This document shows positions 45,472 to 55,149 of a stretch of 64,000 nt of DNA, in pieces. The notes beneath the pieces were generated by a model. It was given only the letters and a program-made list of their open reading frames with translations. It did not search any database and was not told the origin of the DNA. Within the stretch, counting starts at the first letter, position 1. Each line of letters begins with the position of its first letter. The DNA comes from Branchiostoma floridae (taxonomy: Eukaryota; Chordata; Leptocardii; Amphioxiformes; Branchiostomatidae): assembly GCF_000003815.2 (NCBI RefSeq), contig NC_049983.1, positions 29,218,802 through 29,282,801 on the forward strand, read 5' to 3'. The position numbers and the translations under genes were made by a program.

Positions 45472-45735
45472 ATGTTTTGGCTTTCTTGGCAGGCTAAAAG
45501 GAGACCCAATAAACAAGTAGTAAACAACAGCAAGTCAACAAGAAACACCTCAAGGCTTACAAAGCTTGGAACAGAATGTCTGGATGTGCCGTGTGGTGTT
45601 GCATCACTAAGGGAGCTTTTTCCTTGGACTGCCAAACTATGGAACTGTCTTGATAACAACTGTTTCCCTTCTGTATACAATATGCAAGCCTTCAAAAACA
45701 AAATAACTTCCATCATCCATCAACTTAGTTCATAG
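45472..45735 (+). mobile_element. LINE polymerase C-terminal relic
   Basis: The frame with TRNTSRLTKLGTECLDVP, then LRELFPWTAKLWNCLDNN and AFKNKITSIIH resembles the final segment of CR1-like polymerases (F-x-x-x-x-x-LWN-x-L ... FK). No upstream RT is visible, so it is a relic. Confidence 0.55.
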
Positions 45736-46189
45736 TCTAGAAGTGATCAAATGGCCTTACATTGAAAATACCTGTTAAACTTCAAGAAGGATCATAATAA
45801 AAAGGAAGAAACAAGCAAACACACAAACAAAGTTGGATCCTTGTTAAAAGTACATTGATGGTTCCTGTAGTACATGTTATCTCACTTCCATTTACTGTGC
45901 TAATATATAGATCACACTCATGATCAGGTCTGTGGCCTGTTGTTCAGGTGTCCTTGGACGCATACAGAAACACTCTAGAACAAACACTGGATAAGATACA
46001 AGAGGTATAGAACAATTTACGTGGAGTACAAGAGTTAGTATAAACAGCACATAGCTTTTTAGTATTCACCCCTGGTTGAGGGATATGGTTTAAGGTTTCC
46101 GGTATAACTCAAGTCCCAGGTGAGGTTTGTGACGTGAAGTTGGCTCACGAGAACAAAATTTGCATCCGACCTACACTGTAAACCGTGTC

Positions 46190-46442
46190 TGGGCTCGAAA
46201 TTCATTTTTGAGATTAGGTGCACTGGTGCACCCAGCTTAAGAAATTGGGTGCACCAAAAACTTTTTGGGTGCACCACTTTAAATTGAAGTTATATAGTAT
46301 ATACTAGTATACTTTGATATCTTTACATACACGACCTAAGAAAATATTTGGGTGCACCATGTGCACCCACAGAAAAAAATTGGGTGCACAGCTCCAATTT
46401 TGGGTGCACCTGGGTGCACATGCACCCAGTATTTCGAGCCCT
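46190..46442 (+). mobile_element. GGTGCAC-rich hAT-like element, copy A
   Basis: The ends GGGCTCGAAAT and, inverted, AGGGCTCGAAATACTGGG enclose many GGGTGCACC motifs that pair with one another. Copy B lies 300 bases away in opposite orientation. Confidence 0.75.
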
Positions 46443-46748
46443 CCATGTTGTCAGACCTCCGGGAGTAATTTGATATGGTCGAAAAATCCCTGGATAACAA
46501 GACCGAGACGAGGGCCGATACCGACTTCCTTTGACCATTTGCTGATGCCACACTTCTGGTCTGGATGTGTGATGTAGGTTTTGGGTCATTTCAACTTGAG
46601 AAGGATCAGAGGACTGATGGAAAGCTTGTCGTTAAGCGCTTTATTTTGTGTACGGATACAAAGTCTTAAAATTGCAACATAACAAGACTTTATCCACAAC
46701 CAGGACATAAAGTCACAGCCGACCTTTTGGTGACCGCCCGTCACCTTC

Positions 46749-47109
46749 TCAGGGCTCGAAATACTGGGTGCATGTGCACCCAGGTGCACCCAAAATTGGA
46801 GCTGTGCACCCAATTATTTTCTGTGGGTGCACAAGATTTTCTTGGGTTTATGTATGGGATGATATCAAAGTATACTAGTAAACATCGTATTCTTGACTGC
46901 CAATTGTTACAAAGATAATAAGAATGTCTGTCATGGTACTTGGTTAAGAATTTGATAACATGTAACTCACTCACTCACTCTTTTGTTACTAGTTTTTTCT
47001 GACATTCTACTTAAATTTAAGTGGTGCACCCAAAACGTTTTTGGTGCACCCAATCTATTAAGCTGGGTGCACCAGTGCACCTAATCCCCCAAATGAATTT
47101 CGAGCCCTG
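46749..47109 (-). mobile_element. GGTGCAC-rich hAT-like element, copy B
   Basis: Starts CAGGGCTCGAAATACTGGG and ends TTTCGAGCCCTG; CCTTCT occurs at both flanks. Shares GTGCACCCAAAATTGGAGCT with copy A in inverted orientation, so A and B could pair into a very large hairpin. Confidence 0.78.
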
Positions 47110-47413
47110 CCTTCTTCAGGGCAATTTTGACTGGATATGTTTGTGACCGCATCTGTAAGCAGCGCCACCTACAGCTGCAGTACAATGTTAGCAGCGGCAC
47201 CTACAGCTGCAGTGCAATGTGAACCAGTCAGAATTGCCTGAAGAAGGTGACGCATAGTCATTGAAACGTTAGCTCTATCTGTCTTTGCATTTGTGTCTGG
47301 TTGTGGATGAAGAACCTTGTTATTCTGTGTTGTCAGACCTGTGGAACATGGAGGTGTGTTTTTGAGGAAACCTGGACTGTGACAAACAAACATGGTTCTT
47401 CACAAAAACTGCC

Positions 47414-47504
47414 TCAGTCCACATCGAAGTCGCTGTCGTCGTCCTGACTGTGGGACTCCTGCAGAACGGTCGGCACGTCCGCTTTAGACTGGAGCAGCCC
47501 GTGT
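47414..47504 (-). CDS. PDCL: phosducin-like protein, last exon
   Basis: 91-base terminal coding exon, acceptor CTCACCCCAG, stop TGA at 47414-47416. It encodes EHGLLQSKADVPTVLQESHS and an acidic end QDDDSDFDVD, matching the GLL... and acidic tail of phosducin-like proteins. Part of the exon and its acceptor are duplicated at 47617-47732. Confidence 0.88.
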
Positions 47505-47732
47505 CTGGGGTGAGGAGAGACAACAGCATATGTAAGATAGATCAAAACTGTCTCCCTAACTATAACCCTAACCCTAACCTCTAACCTCTAACCCCTAACC
47601 ATAACAACTAATGCCTGCAGAACGGTCGGCACATCCGCTTTGGACTGGAGCAGCCCGTGTCTGGGGTGAGGAGAGACAACAGCAGATGTAAGCTAGATTA
47701 AAACTGTCTCCCTAACCCTAACCCTAACCCTA
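47461..47732 (-). repeat. duplicated acceptor edge of the phosducin-like last exon, with telomere-like tracts
   Basis: 47461-47578 and 47617-47732 are near-identical direct copies containing the first ~44 exon bases, the acceptor and the upstream intron. Both are joined to CCCTAA-rich tracts (47556-47600 and 47711-47735). Confidence 0.9.
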
Positions 47733-47937
47733 ACGCTAACAGCGTTAGACTGCAATGTTAGTGTGTGCGAGCACTGCTTGGATGCATGTTTGTGTGCGTG
47801 TTCATTATTTGTGCTTGTACTATACGTAAGGATGCCTACAAGGACAACTACATTACTCATAATCTGCACAGTTGTGTGTCCTTTTTGCAACACTACAGGA
47901 GAGAAGGAACAACATGCAGAAACACAAGACGTCTTAC

Positions 47938-48062
47938 TCCACTAAGAAGGACTCCAAGTCTCCAGCGAAGAAGTCCTCGCCCAGCTGGTCTGTGATTCGC
48001 AGGAAGTTCGCCACCAGCTGGCCGCCCCGGTACGCCAGAATCGCAGGCAGGCCTTTGGACGT
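47938..48062 (-). CDS. PDCL: phosducin-like protein, penultimate exon
   Basis: 125-base exon, phase 0 to 2, acceptor CCCTTCCAG, donor GTGGA|GTAAGA. It encodes SKGLPAILAYRGGQLVANFL and RITDQLGEDFFAGDLESFLV, the thioredoxin-fold end of phosducin family proteins (LPxLLxYKGGEL, F-x-x-x-x-E-x-F). A retroelement fragment is inserted 38 bases upstream of its acceptor. Confidence 0.95.
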
Positions 48063-48100
48063 CTGGAAGGGACAAATGTTTCACTGTTTTAACATTTAGT

Positions 48101-48488
48101 GGAGGTATATAGATGATATATTCGTCATCTGGACACATTCGGAAGAAGATTTCAGTTCGTTCATACAAGACCTCAACACGGCACATCCCACCATCAAATT
48201 CACAGTAGAAACCTCAACTACCTCTATCAACTTCCTGGACGTCACCATCAACGTTTCCGAGGCCTTCACCACTGATCTCTACACAAAACCAACAGACAAG
48301 CACCAATACCTCCTGAGGAGCTCTTCCCACCCCACCCACTGCAAACGGGGAATCCCCTTTGGTCAATTCTTACGCGTACGCAGAATCTGCTCCGACGAAC
48401 CCAAATACAGGGAACGGGCACAGCTTTCAGTTTTGGTCAATGAATACTGTCATCTCTGAGCTATCATTTTCCCAAGCTACGAATGATG
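48101..48488 (+). mobile_element. Penelope-like RT fragment with 12-bp target duplication
   Basis: Open from 48103 to 48459 without an ATG: RYIDDIFVIWTHSEEDFSSF with the YxDD catalytic motif, TTSINFLDVTINV, then LYTKPTDKHQYLLRSSSHPT. It ends before the endonuclease. TTAACATTTAGT flanks it exactly (48089-48100 and 48489-48500). So only a 388-base internal piece was inserted, antisense in the phosducin-like gene. Confidence 0.9.
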
Positions 48489-48750
48489 TTAACATTTAGT
48501 TAAATGATTTGGTCATACAGGGCTCCCTTGCAGACATGTTTACGACTCTGTTTCAGTCTTTTGGTATTGAATATTTCGATGATGCTCGTTATATTATTCA
48601 TGGAATCATGTTTGGTCTGCATAAATCTCTATTTACTTGGGTATCAATATCTGCATTGCACTATGGCCACCAAAGTGAAATGTCCAGGAATAAACAAATA
48701 ATACAACAAATAATGAAGCCAAATCTACACACCGATTATGACATGTTTAC

Positions 48751-49149
48751 NNNNNNNNNNNNNNNNNNNNNNNNNNNNNNNNNNNNNNNNNNNNNNNNNN
48801 NNNNNNNNNNNNNNNNNNNNNNNNNNNNNNNNNNNNNNNNNNNNNNNNNNNNNNNNNNNNNNNNNNNNNNNNNNNNNNNNNNNNNNNNNNNNNNNNNNNN
48901 NNNNNNNNNNNNNNNNNNNNNNNNNNNNNNNNNNNNNNNNNNNNNNNNNNNNNNNNNNNNNNNNNNNNNNNNNNNNNNNNNNNNNNNNNNNNNNNNNNNN
49001 NNNNNNNNNNNNNNNNNNNNNNNNNNNNNNNNNNNNNNNNNNNNNNNNNNNNNNNNNNNNNNNNNNNNNNNNNNNNNNNNNNNNNNNNNNNNNNNNNNNN
49101 NNNNNNNNNNNNNNNNNNNNNNNNNNNNNNNNNNNNNNNNNNNNNNNNN
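48751..49149. other. assembly gap
   Basis: Run of N. It is followed directly by a G-rich GGGAGGTTGTTTGG minisatellite (49150-49285), which probably caused the gap. Confidence 0.95.
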
Positions 49150-49285
49150 GGGGGGGGGGGGATGTTTGGGGGGAGGTTGTTTAGGGGGGAGGTTGTTTGG
49201 GGAGGGGGTTGTTTGGGGGGGAGGTTGTTTGGGGAGGGGGTTGTTTGGGGGGGAGGTTGTTTGGTGGGTGTTTGGGGGTTGTTTG
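49150..49285. repeat. G-rich minisatellite
   Basis: Irregular copies of GGGGGGAGGTTGTTTGG. G runs of 3-7 could form quadruplexes on this strand. Confidence 0.9.
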
Positions 49286-49297
49286 TGTGACACTTAC

Positions 49298-49348
49298 GAA
49301 TGTCTGACTGACGTCTGCCTCCGACGACTGGATCCGGCAGAACTTTAC
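49298..49348 (-). CDS. PDCL: phosducin-like protein, exon
   Basis: 51-base phase 0-0 exon, acceptor TTCCACAG, donor TTC|GTAAGT, encoding VKFCRIQSSEADVSQTF. VKFCKI is a signature of the phosducin family. It joins in frame to neighbours on both sides. Confidence 0.9.
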
Positions 49349-49647
49349 CTGTGGAAAGAGGGACAGGTGTTAAGGCCACAGTCGTATCGACAGGTGTTAA
49401 AGCAGCAGCCGTATAACAGGTGTTCAGGTGGTAGCCCCATAACTCATACAACCATGATTATGCAGTTTGGATTGTTAAGCTTCTGAACCCTAACACACCG
49501 AGTCCACTTCATGGAGCTGATTTGCAGGGATATAGCCTTGCTGCATGACTCTTAGACTTGCACTGTACAGTGTAACAATGATTGTACAGAGTAGGTAGCT
49601 AACTCTCTACCCAGAGGTGGCTTGATTGATTAATTAACCCTACTCAC

Positions 49648-49710
49648 CCGAGGATGGTCCTGAGCTAGACACTGAAAACAGCCGTTGACGGCATCACATC
49701 CTGGCACAAA
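49648..49710 (-). CDS. PDCL: phosducin-like protein, exon
   Basis: 63-base phase 0-0 exon, acceptor CCTGTAG, donor CGG|GTGAGT, encoding FVPGCDAVNGCFQCLAQDHPR. The GCDA-N-x-x-x-x-x-CLA block is characteristic of phosducin family thioredoxin-like domains. Confidence 0.9.
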
Positions 49711-49981
49711 CTACAGGAAACAGCAGGACAAAGATGAGAATAGCACAATTATCATATCAGACTGAGTAATTATGTTTTTGATTCTTGCCAATTTTCTCCT
49801 CCAGAATCTCAGACAATCAAGACCCACAGTCCTGTGCCAAACGTCCTGGAGAGATGCCTACGAGGGGCATTCAATAAGTAATGTCCCTGACCCACTTCCA
49901 GTTGTCTGATCTAGATGAAATTTTGCATCTGTAATGATTCATATCTCTATGGGTTATGTTGCAAAAAACAGCTCTGAACTA

Positions 49982-50916
49982 CGAGGGCGGTTCAAAAAGT
50001 AATGCCACTGGTTTTATAACAGGCTCATTTTTTTCACCGAATGAGTTGCAATTTGGCACAAAGGTACAACAATATATCCTCTTGAGATTGACATATCTCA
50101 ATTTGTTGTTAAGATTTTTATAAGTGACTGAGTTGAGTTCAAGATGACCACACCATTGTTATCCCGTCGGAAGAAATTAGTTGGTCAATTAACGTGCAAT
50201 TGATAATGTCTCTAAATCACTTGTAGCTATTGCAAGGAACTAAAATTGCACATGTATCAAGTTGCATTTCTCTATAAGCCACATGCCTATTTTCATCTTT
50301 TAAATACAATCACTTATCATTTTTTCGTTCCTGATGTGAAGTAAGGTCGTCAGGGTCGTAATTAGCGGTGGATTAGGGGTGGTCTGCTTAACGTTTCCAT
50401 AACCGACTCTTTTATTAACTGAGAAAAATCAAACTTAAGACACTTCTTGATCTTGAAACAGTTAATAATTGTGCTAAGTTTCGCATCTTTTGGCTAATGG
50501 AAAAGCAGTCTACAAAGACCTTTATTAAACAAATCACGTATTTGGCTATTAATCAAACTGTCTGTAATATAGCCACTCGCTCCATTCTAGTGGCTGTAAA
50601 AGATGAACCATTGTGAGTTCAAACATGAAATTTGGCATGTAATCTATAGAGACATTTATTATTGTACAGGTAAAATTTCGGATTCCTACAATAACTTTAA
50701 AATGGTAAGATCTAGAGGAACTGATCTCCTGACAAGCTTTTAAGGGTGTGGTCATCTTAAAATCATGTTAGTTGCTCATAAAAATTTGCACCACAAATTG
50801 AGATACATCAATCTCAAGAGGATATAGTCTTGTACATTTGTGCCAAATTTCAACTCATTCGATGAAAAAATGAGCCTGTTATAAAACCAGTGGCATTACT
50901 TTTTGAACCGCCCTCG
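49982..50916. mobile_element. mariner-type MITE nested in the element above
   Basis: Ends CGAGGGCGGTTCAAAAAGTA and the exact inverse, long inverted arms of more than 100 bases, and TA at both borders (49980-49981, 50917-50918). No transposase. A diverged relative lies at 30582-31130. Confidence 0.92.
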
Positions 50917-50987
50917 TAATTGTGGTTACTGATTTACTGGTGTTTGAACTGAGTCAGGTGTGAAATGGACCAGGTGTGAAATGGAAC

Positions 50988-51200
50988 CAGTTGAGTGTCG
51001 CGCAGTGATCCGGTTTTTGTATTTGAAAGGATGCACACTAAAGGGGACTTTTGATGAAACGAAAAAAAACTTATGGTGATGATGCCCCATCATATGACCT
51101 TGTAAAACGCTGGCATCCTGAATTCAAACAAGGCCGGAAGTCTGTGGAAACAGCTCCCAGACCTGGTCGTCCCTCTTCTGCCATTGATGAGGCATCTGTC
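50988..51200 (+). pseudogene. mariner transposase N-terminal fragment
   Basis: CRAVIRFLYLKGCTLKGTFD, then KKTYGDDAPSYDLVKRW, FKQGRKSVETAPRPGRPSSA match the paired helix-turn-helix of mariner transposases, including the GRPS AT-hook-like linker. The catalytic D,D(34)D domain is missing. Confidence 0.87.
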
Positions 51201-51484
51201 GGAGGACCAACCTGGGATGTCCTACAAGAACGGTGGCCAGAGCTACATCAAATGATGGGAGAAATGCAAAACTCTGGGTGGTTCCTATGAAGAGAAAGAC
51301 TAATAACTGTGCCAAGTTTCATTAATCTCCTGCTATGGGAAATGGGTCAGGGACATTACTTATTGAATGCCCCTCGTACAGATGCCAGGCATCAACACCT
51401 GAAGCCAACAGAGGACTAAATGAGGGAAAATTAGTTGACTAACGATTAAAATCTACCTGCTTAAAGATTATCACGTAAACTCAC

Positions 51485-51587
51485 CTGCTCAAAGATGTGG
51501 ATGATGATTAAGACATGTTTGTTCTCCTTGTCGATGGCGTCCACATATTGACTTCTCGTCAGGTCAAAAACATGTCCAAACGTCGGT
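51485..51587 (-). CDS. PDCL: phosducin-like protein, exon
   Basis: 103-base exon, phase 2 to 0, acceptor CTTTCCAG, donor GAGCAG|GTGAGT. It encodes TFGHVFDLTRSQYVDAIDKE and NKHVLIIIHIFEQ, the start of the thioredoxin-like domain (FG-x-V ... ID-KE-x-K ... VHIYE in relatives). Confidence 0.93.
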
Positions 51588-51897
51588 CTGGAAAGTAGAT
51601 GGAATGTACAAAGTGACCGTAGAGACAAAACATTATACAAAAAAGATCAAATACATCTTAATCTGTTGTGTGTTTAAGAAGAGCTACACCTCATGCAGGT
51701 TAAAGATCCCACCACACGTATTGAAAAGGGTTCTTCCTGATCAAACCTTACAGTCTGGCCTTACTCACCTTGTATCTACTGTACAAAACTGGTGTGTTAC
51801 GTATTAAGGTGGTTTACTGGTTAATGGGAGATAAAAACAAAAAAAATTCTGTCCTTTTCCCAGATGCTGCTGGCAGCCACAAAGTTACTTGTCTTAA

Positions 51898-52425
51898 AGG
51901 GGCATTCCACTCCACACGAGAGTGTTATTTTCCGATAGATATTCATTTTAGGAAGTGATAACTGCATACGACTTCACATTATACGACAAAGTACCCAGTT
52001 GCTCCACATGCCTCAAAAGCATTCAGTCTTCTACTAAACTCCCCAAGTACCCTCTAATTGAATTAATCCTATGGCTGAATACAATGCAGAACTTTAAGGT
52101 AAGGTTACCAAACTAATTTCAGGTTCACTAAGAAATCTCGTATTCTTCTTGTATTCTAAAATGCTATCTTATGAACAATTTGCCTTCTCGGTGTGCTCAG
52201 CGTACCTCATTTATTCCGAAAATATGTACGATAAACAAAGTGTCTATGCGTATAGGGAATGCATGGGTAGGGTCTGCATGGGTTTAATGAGTGTCATTAT
52301 TGTTTTATAAAACACACATCACGTAATTCATCCTAAGGTGAATTCCACAAAATTCGGCTGATTATGTATTTATTGACACATTATTTATTGGAAAACAAGA
52401 CTCCCTTCTGGAGTGGAATGCCCCT
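51898..52425. mobile_element. MITE with TTAA target duplication
   Basis: AGGGGCATTCCACTCC at the left and GGAGTGGAATGCCCCT at the right are perfect inverted repeats, each bordered by TTAA (51894-51897, 52426-52429). TTAA suggests a piggyBac-type (or Kolobok) family. Noncoding. Confidence 0.9.
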
Positions 52426-52538
52426 TTAATTAACAGTAGAAGATTTCTGTACCCCAAGATCTGATCTAAGAAGGATACGTAATATAAACTTCCTGCAGTG
52501 TCATTCTGATCTTCCATATTTTAGAAATGATGACTCAC

Positions 52539-52660
52539 AAGCTGGCGGCTTTCTGCTGCATCTCCCGAAGTCTCTGCTCCCGGTACCACCGCAGGAAATC
52601 CTCGTCAAGCTCAACATCCTCCTCCTGCTCCCGGCCATCTGTCTTGTCATCATCATTCAG
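52539..52660 (-). CDS. PDCL: phosducin-like protein, exon with EDFLRWYREQR motif
   Basis: 122-base exon, phase 0 to 2, acceptor TTGTCCGCAG, donor GCTT|GTGAGT. It encodes an acidic run (NDDDKTDGREQEEDVELDED), then FLRWYREQRLREMQQKAASL, the conserved helix before the thioredoxin fold in phosducin-like proteins. The family acts as co-chaperone of CCT in G-protein beta-gamma assembly. Coding exons further upstream (about 100 residues) are not visible and may lie in the gap at 52913-53012. PDCL and phosducin cannot be separated with certainty. Confidence 0.93.
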
Positions 52661-52912
52661 CTGCGGACAAACATATTATATAACAAGTTTACTGATACGT
52701 CTTCTCCAATAACTCAACGTGACTGGAAACAATGACCAAGGTGAGGTCATTAAACAACCATCTTCAGCTTCAATAACAGAATATTTGCACTGTTCACAGG
52801 ATCATTGTCATTTTCTGAAGAATCCAGAGCTGCTATTAATGCATGATGCAGTCAAAAGAAGGAAAGAAAGTGGGCTGTAGTTGTGGCTTCTGTCATTTCT
52901 GTCTCACAGTGA

Positions 52913-53012
52913 NNNNNNNNNNNNNNNNNNNNNNNNNNNNNNNNNNNNNNNNNNNNNNNNNNNNNNNNNNNNNNNNNNNNNNNNNNNNNNNNNNNNNNNN
53001 NNNNNNNNNNNN
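52913..53012. other. assembly gap, nominal 100 bases
   Basis: Run of N with nominal size; the missing N-terminal exon(s) of the phosducin-like gene are probably here. Confidence 0.9.
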
Positions 53013-53382
53013 ATAATATAAATTATAAATTATATGATATAAATATATTCATGATGCCCCCCTCCCCCAGCTCTCCTTTGTTCTTTTTCTGATAATTTTC
53101 CTGCGAATAACTCAAGCTTATAACGGTTAGACATTTAGGTAATTACATATACCAAATAGCAGTTAGCAAGCAACAGGATATGATGTTTGAAACGGTCAGA
53201 CGATTTGTGATGTTAATTACCATCCAAAATTATATACCTTCGTCAGTTTCACTGAGCGCATGAACAGATCTGTTGATCAGAAGATTTTTATGAAGAGTAG
53301 AAGAGTCTAGTGAATTTTTCACAGCGTTAAATCTTACTACTATACATATATTAAAGGCAAAAGGTGTAATTCCTTCTCTTAC

Positions 53383-53600
53383 CGGCTCCAGATGGGTTTT
53401 AAGGGAATCCTCGGCACAGCTAAAGAAGCTCCCCTTTCTCTTTTTTCTCTCCGCACAAAAACACACGGGCAGCCTTTTACTTCCGGGTTGGGTTAGCTTC
53501 CGGTTGGTCTCGCACCGGCGTTGTGTGGGACTGTTTCCGGTCCGTGTTGCCGCCCTGAGTTCCGGGTCTGCTGCGGTGTCGTCAGGCTGAGCTGCCGTAG
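53383..53600. promoter_or_regulatory. bidirectional promoter region, phosducin-like gene (-) and ARL6IP5 (+)
   Basis: On the minus strand GAGCCG|GTAAGAG (donor at 53382) ends a probable noncoding first exon. On the plus strand GCCGTAG|GTAAGC (donor at 53601) ends another. Between them lies a CG-rich stretch with CTTCCGG/CCGGAAG motifs (53479-53545), suggesting ETS-type sites. Start sites are inferred, not read. Confidence 0.6.
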
Positions 53601-53873
53601 GTAAGCGGAGGGGGACGGGCTTGTCGTCTGTGGCGTGCGTTTGGCGCCTTTTGGACCTCTGGGACGTGCAGAGAAAGCACTTGAGACTCTAGGAACGGAG
53701 ACGCTACATGCAAAAATACGTGCCAAACATTCGGCTCTGCGCCACGTATCTGCTCGGAGATTAGTAAGGCGGATCCTAGAGCCATTGATTCATGCCAGGT
53801 TGTCATGTCTGCTGCTGCCGTCCTTATGTCTGTCCCCGTGCTTTCAGCTCCTGTCAACATGTGCCCTCACAAT

Positions 53874-54334
53874 TGTAAGAAATCAGAGGGGCGAGTAAGA
53901 ACAGAAAGAAACAAACATGCCGACACGCAGGATCGAACCCGGGTCGGCAGGTTACAAATCCAACGTGCAAACCACAACACCAAAGGCTCTAGAGCCATCG
54001 GCGTGGTCAGTCTGAACCCCACTGTTACACTACTCCCCCTTTTCTTTTCAAGATTCGTCCTCGAATCTCCAAGATCGATATCCCTGTGTGGCACATTGTA
54101 GCCTGTTAGTCACAGTGTGGCACATCCGCTAGCCTGTTACTCACAGGGCCGGTGTGGGAACCAACGTAAGAATTCAGAGGGGTGAGTAGAACAGAAAGAA
54201 ACAACATGCCGCCAGCCGGGATCGAACCCCGGGTCGGCAGGTTACAAATCGAATGTGCAAACCGTTCGGCCTGGCCAAAAGGCTTAAGCCATTAGGCAAC
54301 TTCGGTTTAGCAGTTCTTGAACACCACTGTAACA
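53874..54334 (-). mobile_element. second TRIM with tRNA-like LTRs (ARL6IP5 intron 1)
   Basis: On the minus strand: 5' LTR 54165-54334, TGG-type primer site TGGTTCCCACACCGG, purine tract, 3' LTR 53874-54029. CAAT flanks it (53870-53873, 54335-54338). The two LTRs share only part of their sequence, with different tRNA-like segments (T arms CCGGGGTTCGATCCCGG and CCCGGGTTCGATCC), so this copy is older or recombined. The interior is about 135 bases and noncoding. Confidence 0.88.
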
Positions 54335-54523
54335 CAATTATCATTGTTGTGGCTTAAATGAGAGTCTACTTTGAATCTTAATTGCAGCAGAGTATGACAA
54401 CCAATGTGTCCTGACTGGGTGGTTTTGTAAACGTGCTTGTGCACAGCTGTACTCAGTATGTAAATTGTCCCCTGTGTAACGTTAGTCTGTACCTCAATGA
54501 CACGATCTCTATTATATTTCCAG

Positions 54524-54808
54524 GAGACAAGTCACAGTTTGCACAGACTCCCCATCAGTACAACATCTGCCTACAACAACAACCAGCTGACCCCCCTCCC
54601 CCGACACCCCCACTCCCACCATGGAGCTGTCCCGAAATGTGGCCCTCCCCCCCGTGCGCCCGCTCGCAGACTTTGTGGGTTCGGAGGCGCGGTTCGCCGT
54701 GCCAGACTATAAGGACCCGGTCCGGTGGAACAACCGGATCGTCAACAACCTGCTGTACTACCAGACCAACTACATCGCCGTGGCAACCGGCATCTTCATC
54801 CTGGCCGG
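54524..54808 (+). CDS. ARL6IP5: ARL6IP5 (PRAF3) exon 2, start codon exon
   Basis: Acceptor TATTTCCAG at 54521-54523; the ATG is at 54621 in a CCACCATGG context; donor GCCGG|GTAAGC at 54808, phase 2. It encodes ELSRNVALPPVRPLADFVGS, YKDPVRWNNRIVNNLLYYQT and NYIAVATGIFILAG. The W-N-x-R-x-x-x-NLLYYQTNY signature is typical of PRA1 family protein 3, an ER membrane protein that regulates membrane traffic and glutamate transporter export. The full product would be about 181 residues, near the 188 of the human protein. Confidence 0.95.
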
Positions 54809-55056
54809 GTAAGCACTGCATCATGGGTAGTGTTCTCAGTGATGTCATAGGTCAATGCTGGGGGTGTGGGTGTGATGCTGCACTGACGACTGGGAAAGTA
54901 AAAACCTAATGTTCCTAGGCCTGATGATTCCCCCTGCTGCTGTTGTGCAGAAAGTGGTTCTGATGTTGTTGTTTACCACATGTTGCTGTTTACATGTTTA
55001 CCTGTTGTTGTTTACCTGTTGTTGTTTATATGTTGTTGTTTATATGTTGTCCCCAG

Positions 55057-55149
55057 GCTGATGAACCCCCTGGCAATGCTCGTCGGCACGATGCTGGTTG
55101 CCGTGGTTATGTTGTTGTTTACCTGTTGTTGTTTACTTGTTGTCCCCAG
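55057..55149 (+). repeat. upstream copy of the ARL6IP5 exon 3 acceptor edge
   Basis: TGTCCCCAG plus GCTGATGAACCCCCTGGC and about 30 further bases repeat the true exon start at 55150, exactly 93 bases upstream. The frame stays open from this copy through the true exon. Confidence 0.92.

Larger units (their letters stand above)
49861..51376. mobile_element. mariner element remnant, TA-flanked, with nested MITE
   Basis: The ends CGAGGGGCATTCAATAAGTA and its mirror (TACTTATTGAATGCCCCTCG) with TA on both sides (49859-49860, 51377-51378) are mariner-type. The remaining interior encodes the N-terminal helix-turn-helix part of a mariner transposase. Inserted into it is another TA-flanked element (49982-50916). 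Without the insert the host copy is about 580 bases, so most of the transposase is deleted. Confidence 0.92.

Noticed and set aside
47556-47735. Possible chromosome end because of CCCTAA repeats
   Set aside because: Tracts are short, imperfect and surrounded by gene sequence on both sides.
48509-49486. 325-residue open frame across the N gap
   Set aside because: Most of it is N; the remainder is a G-rich repeat and intron on the antisense strand of the phosducin-like gene.
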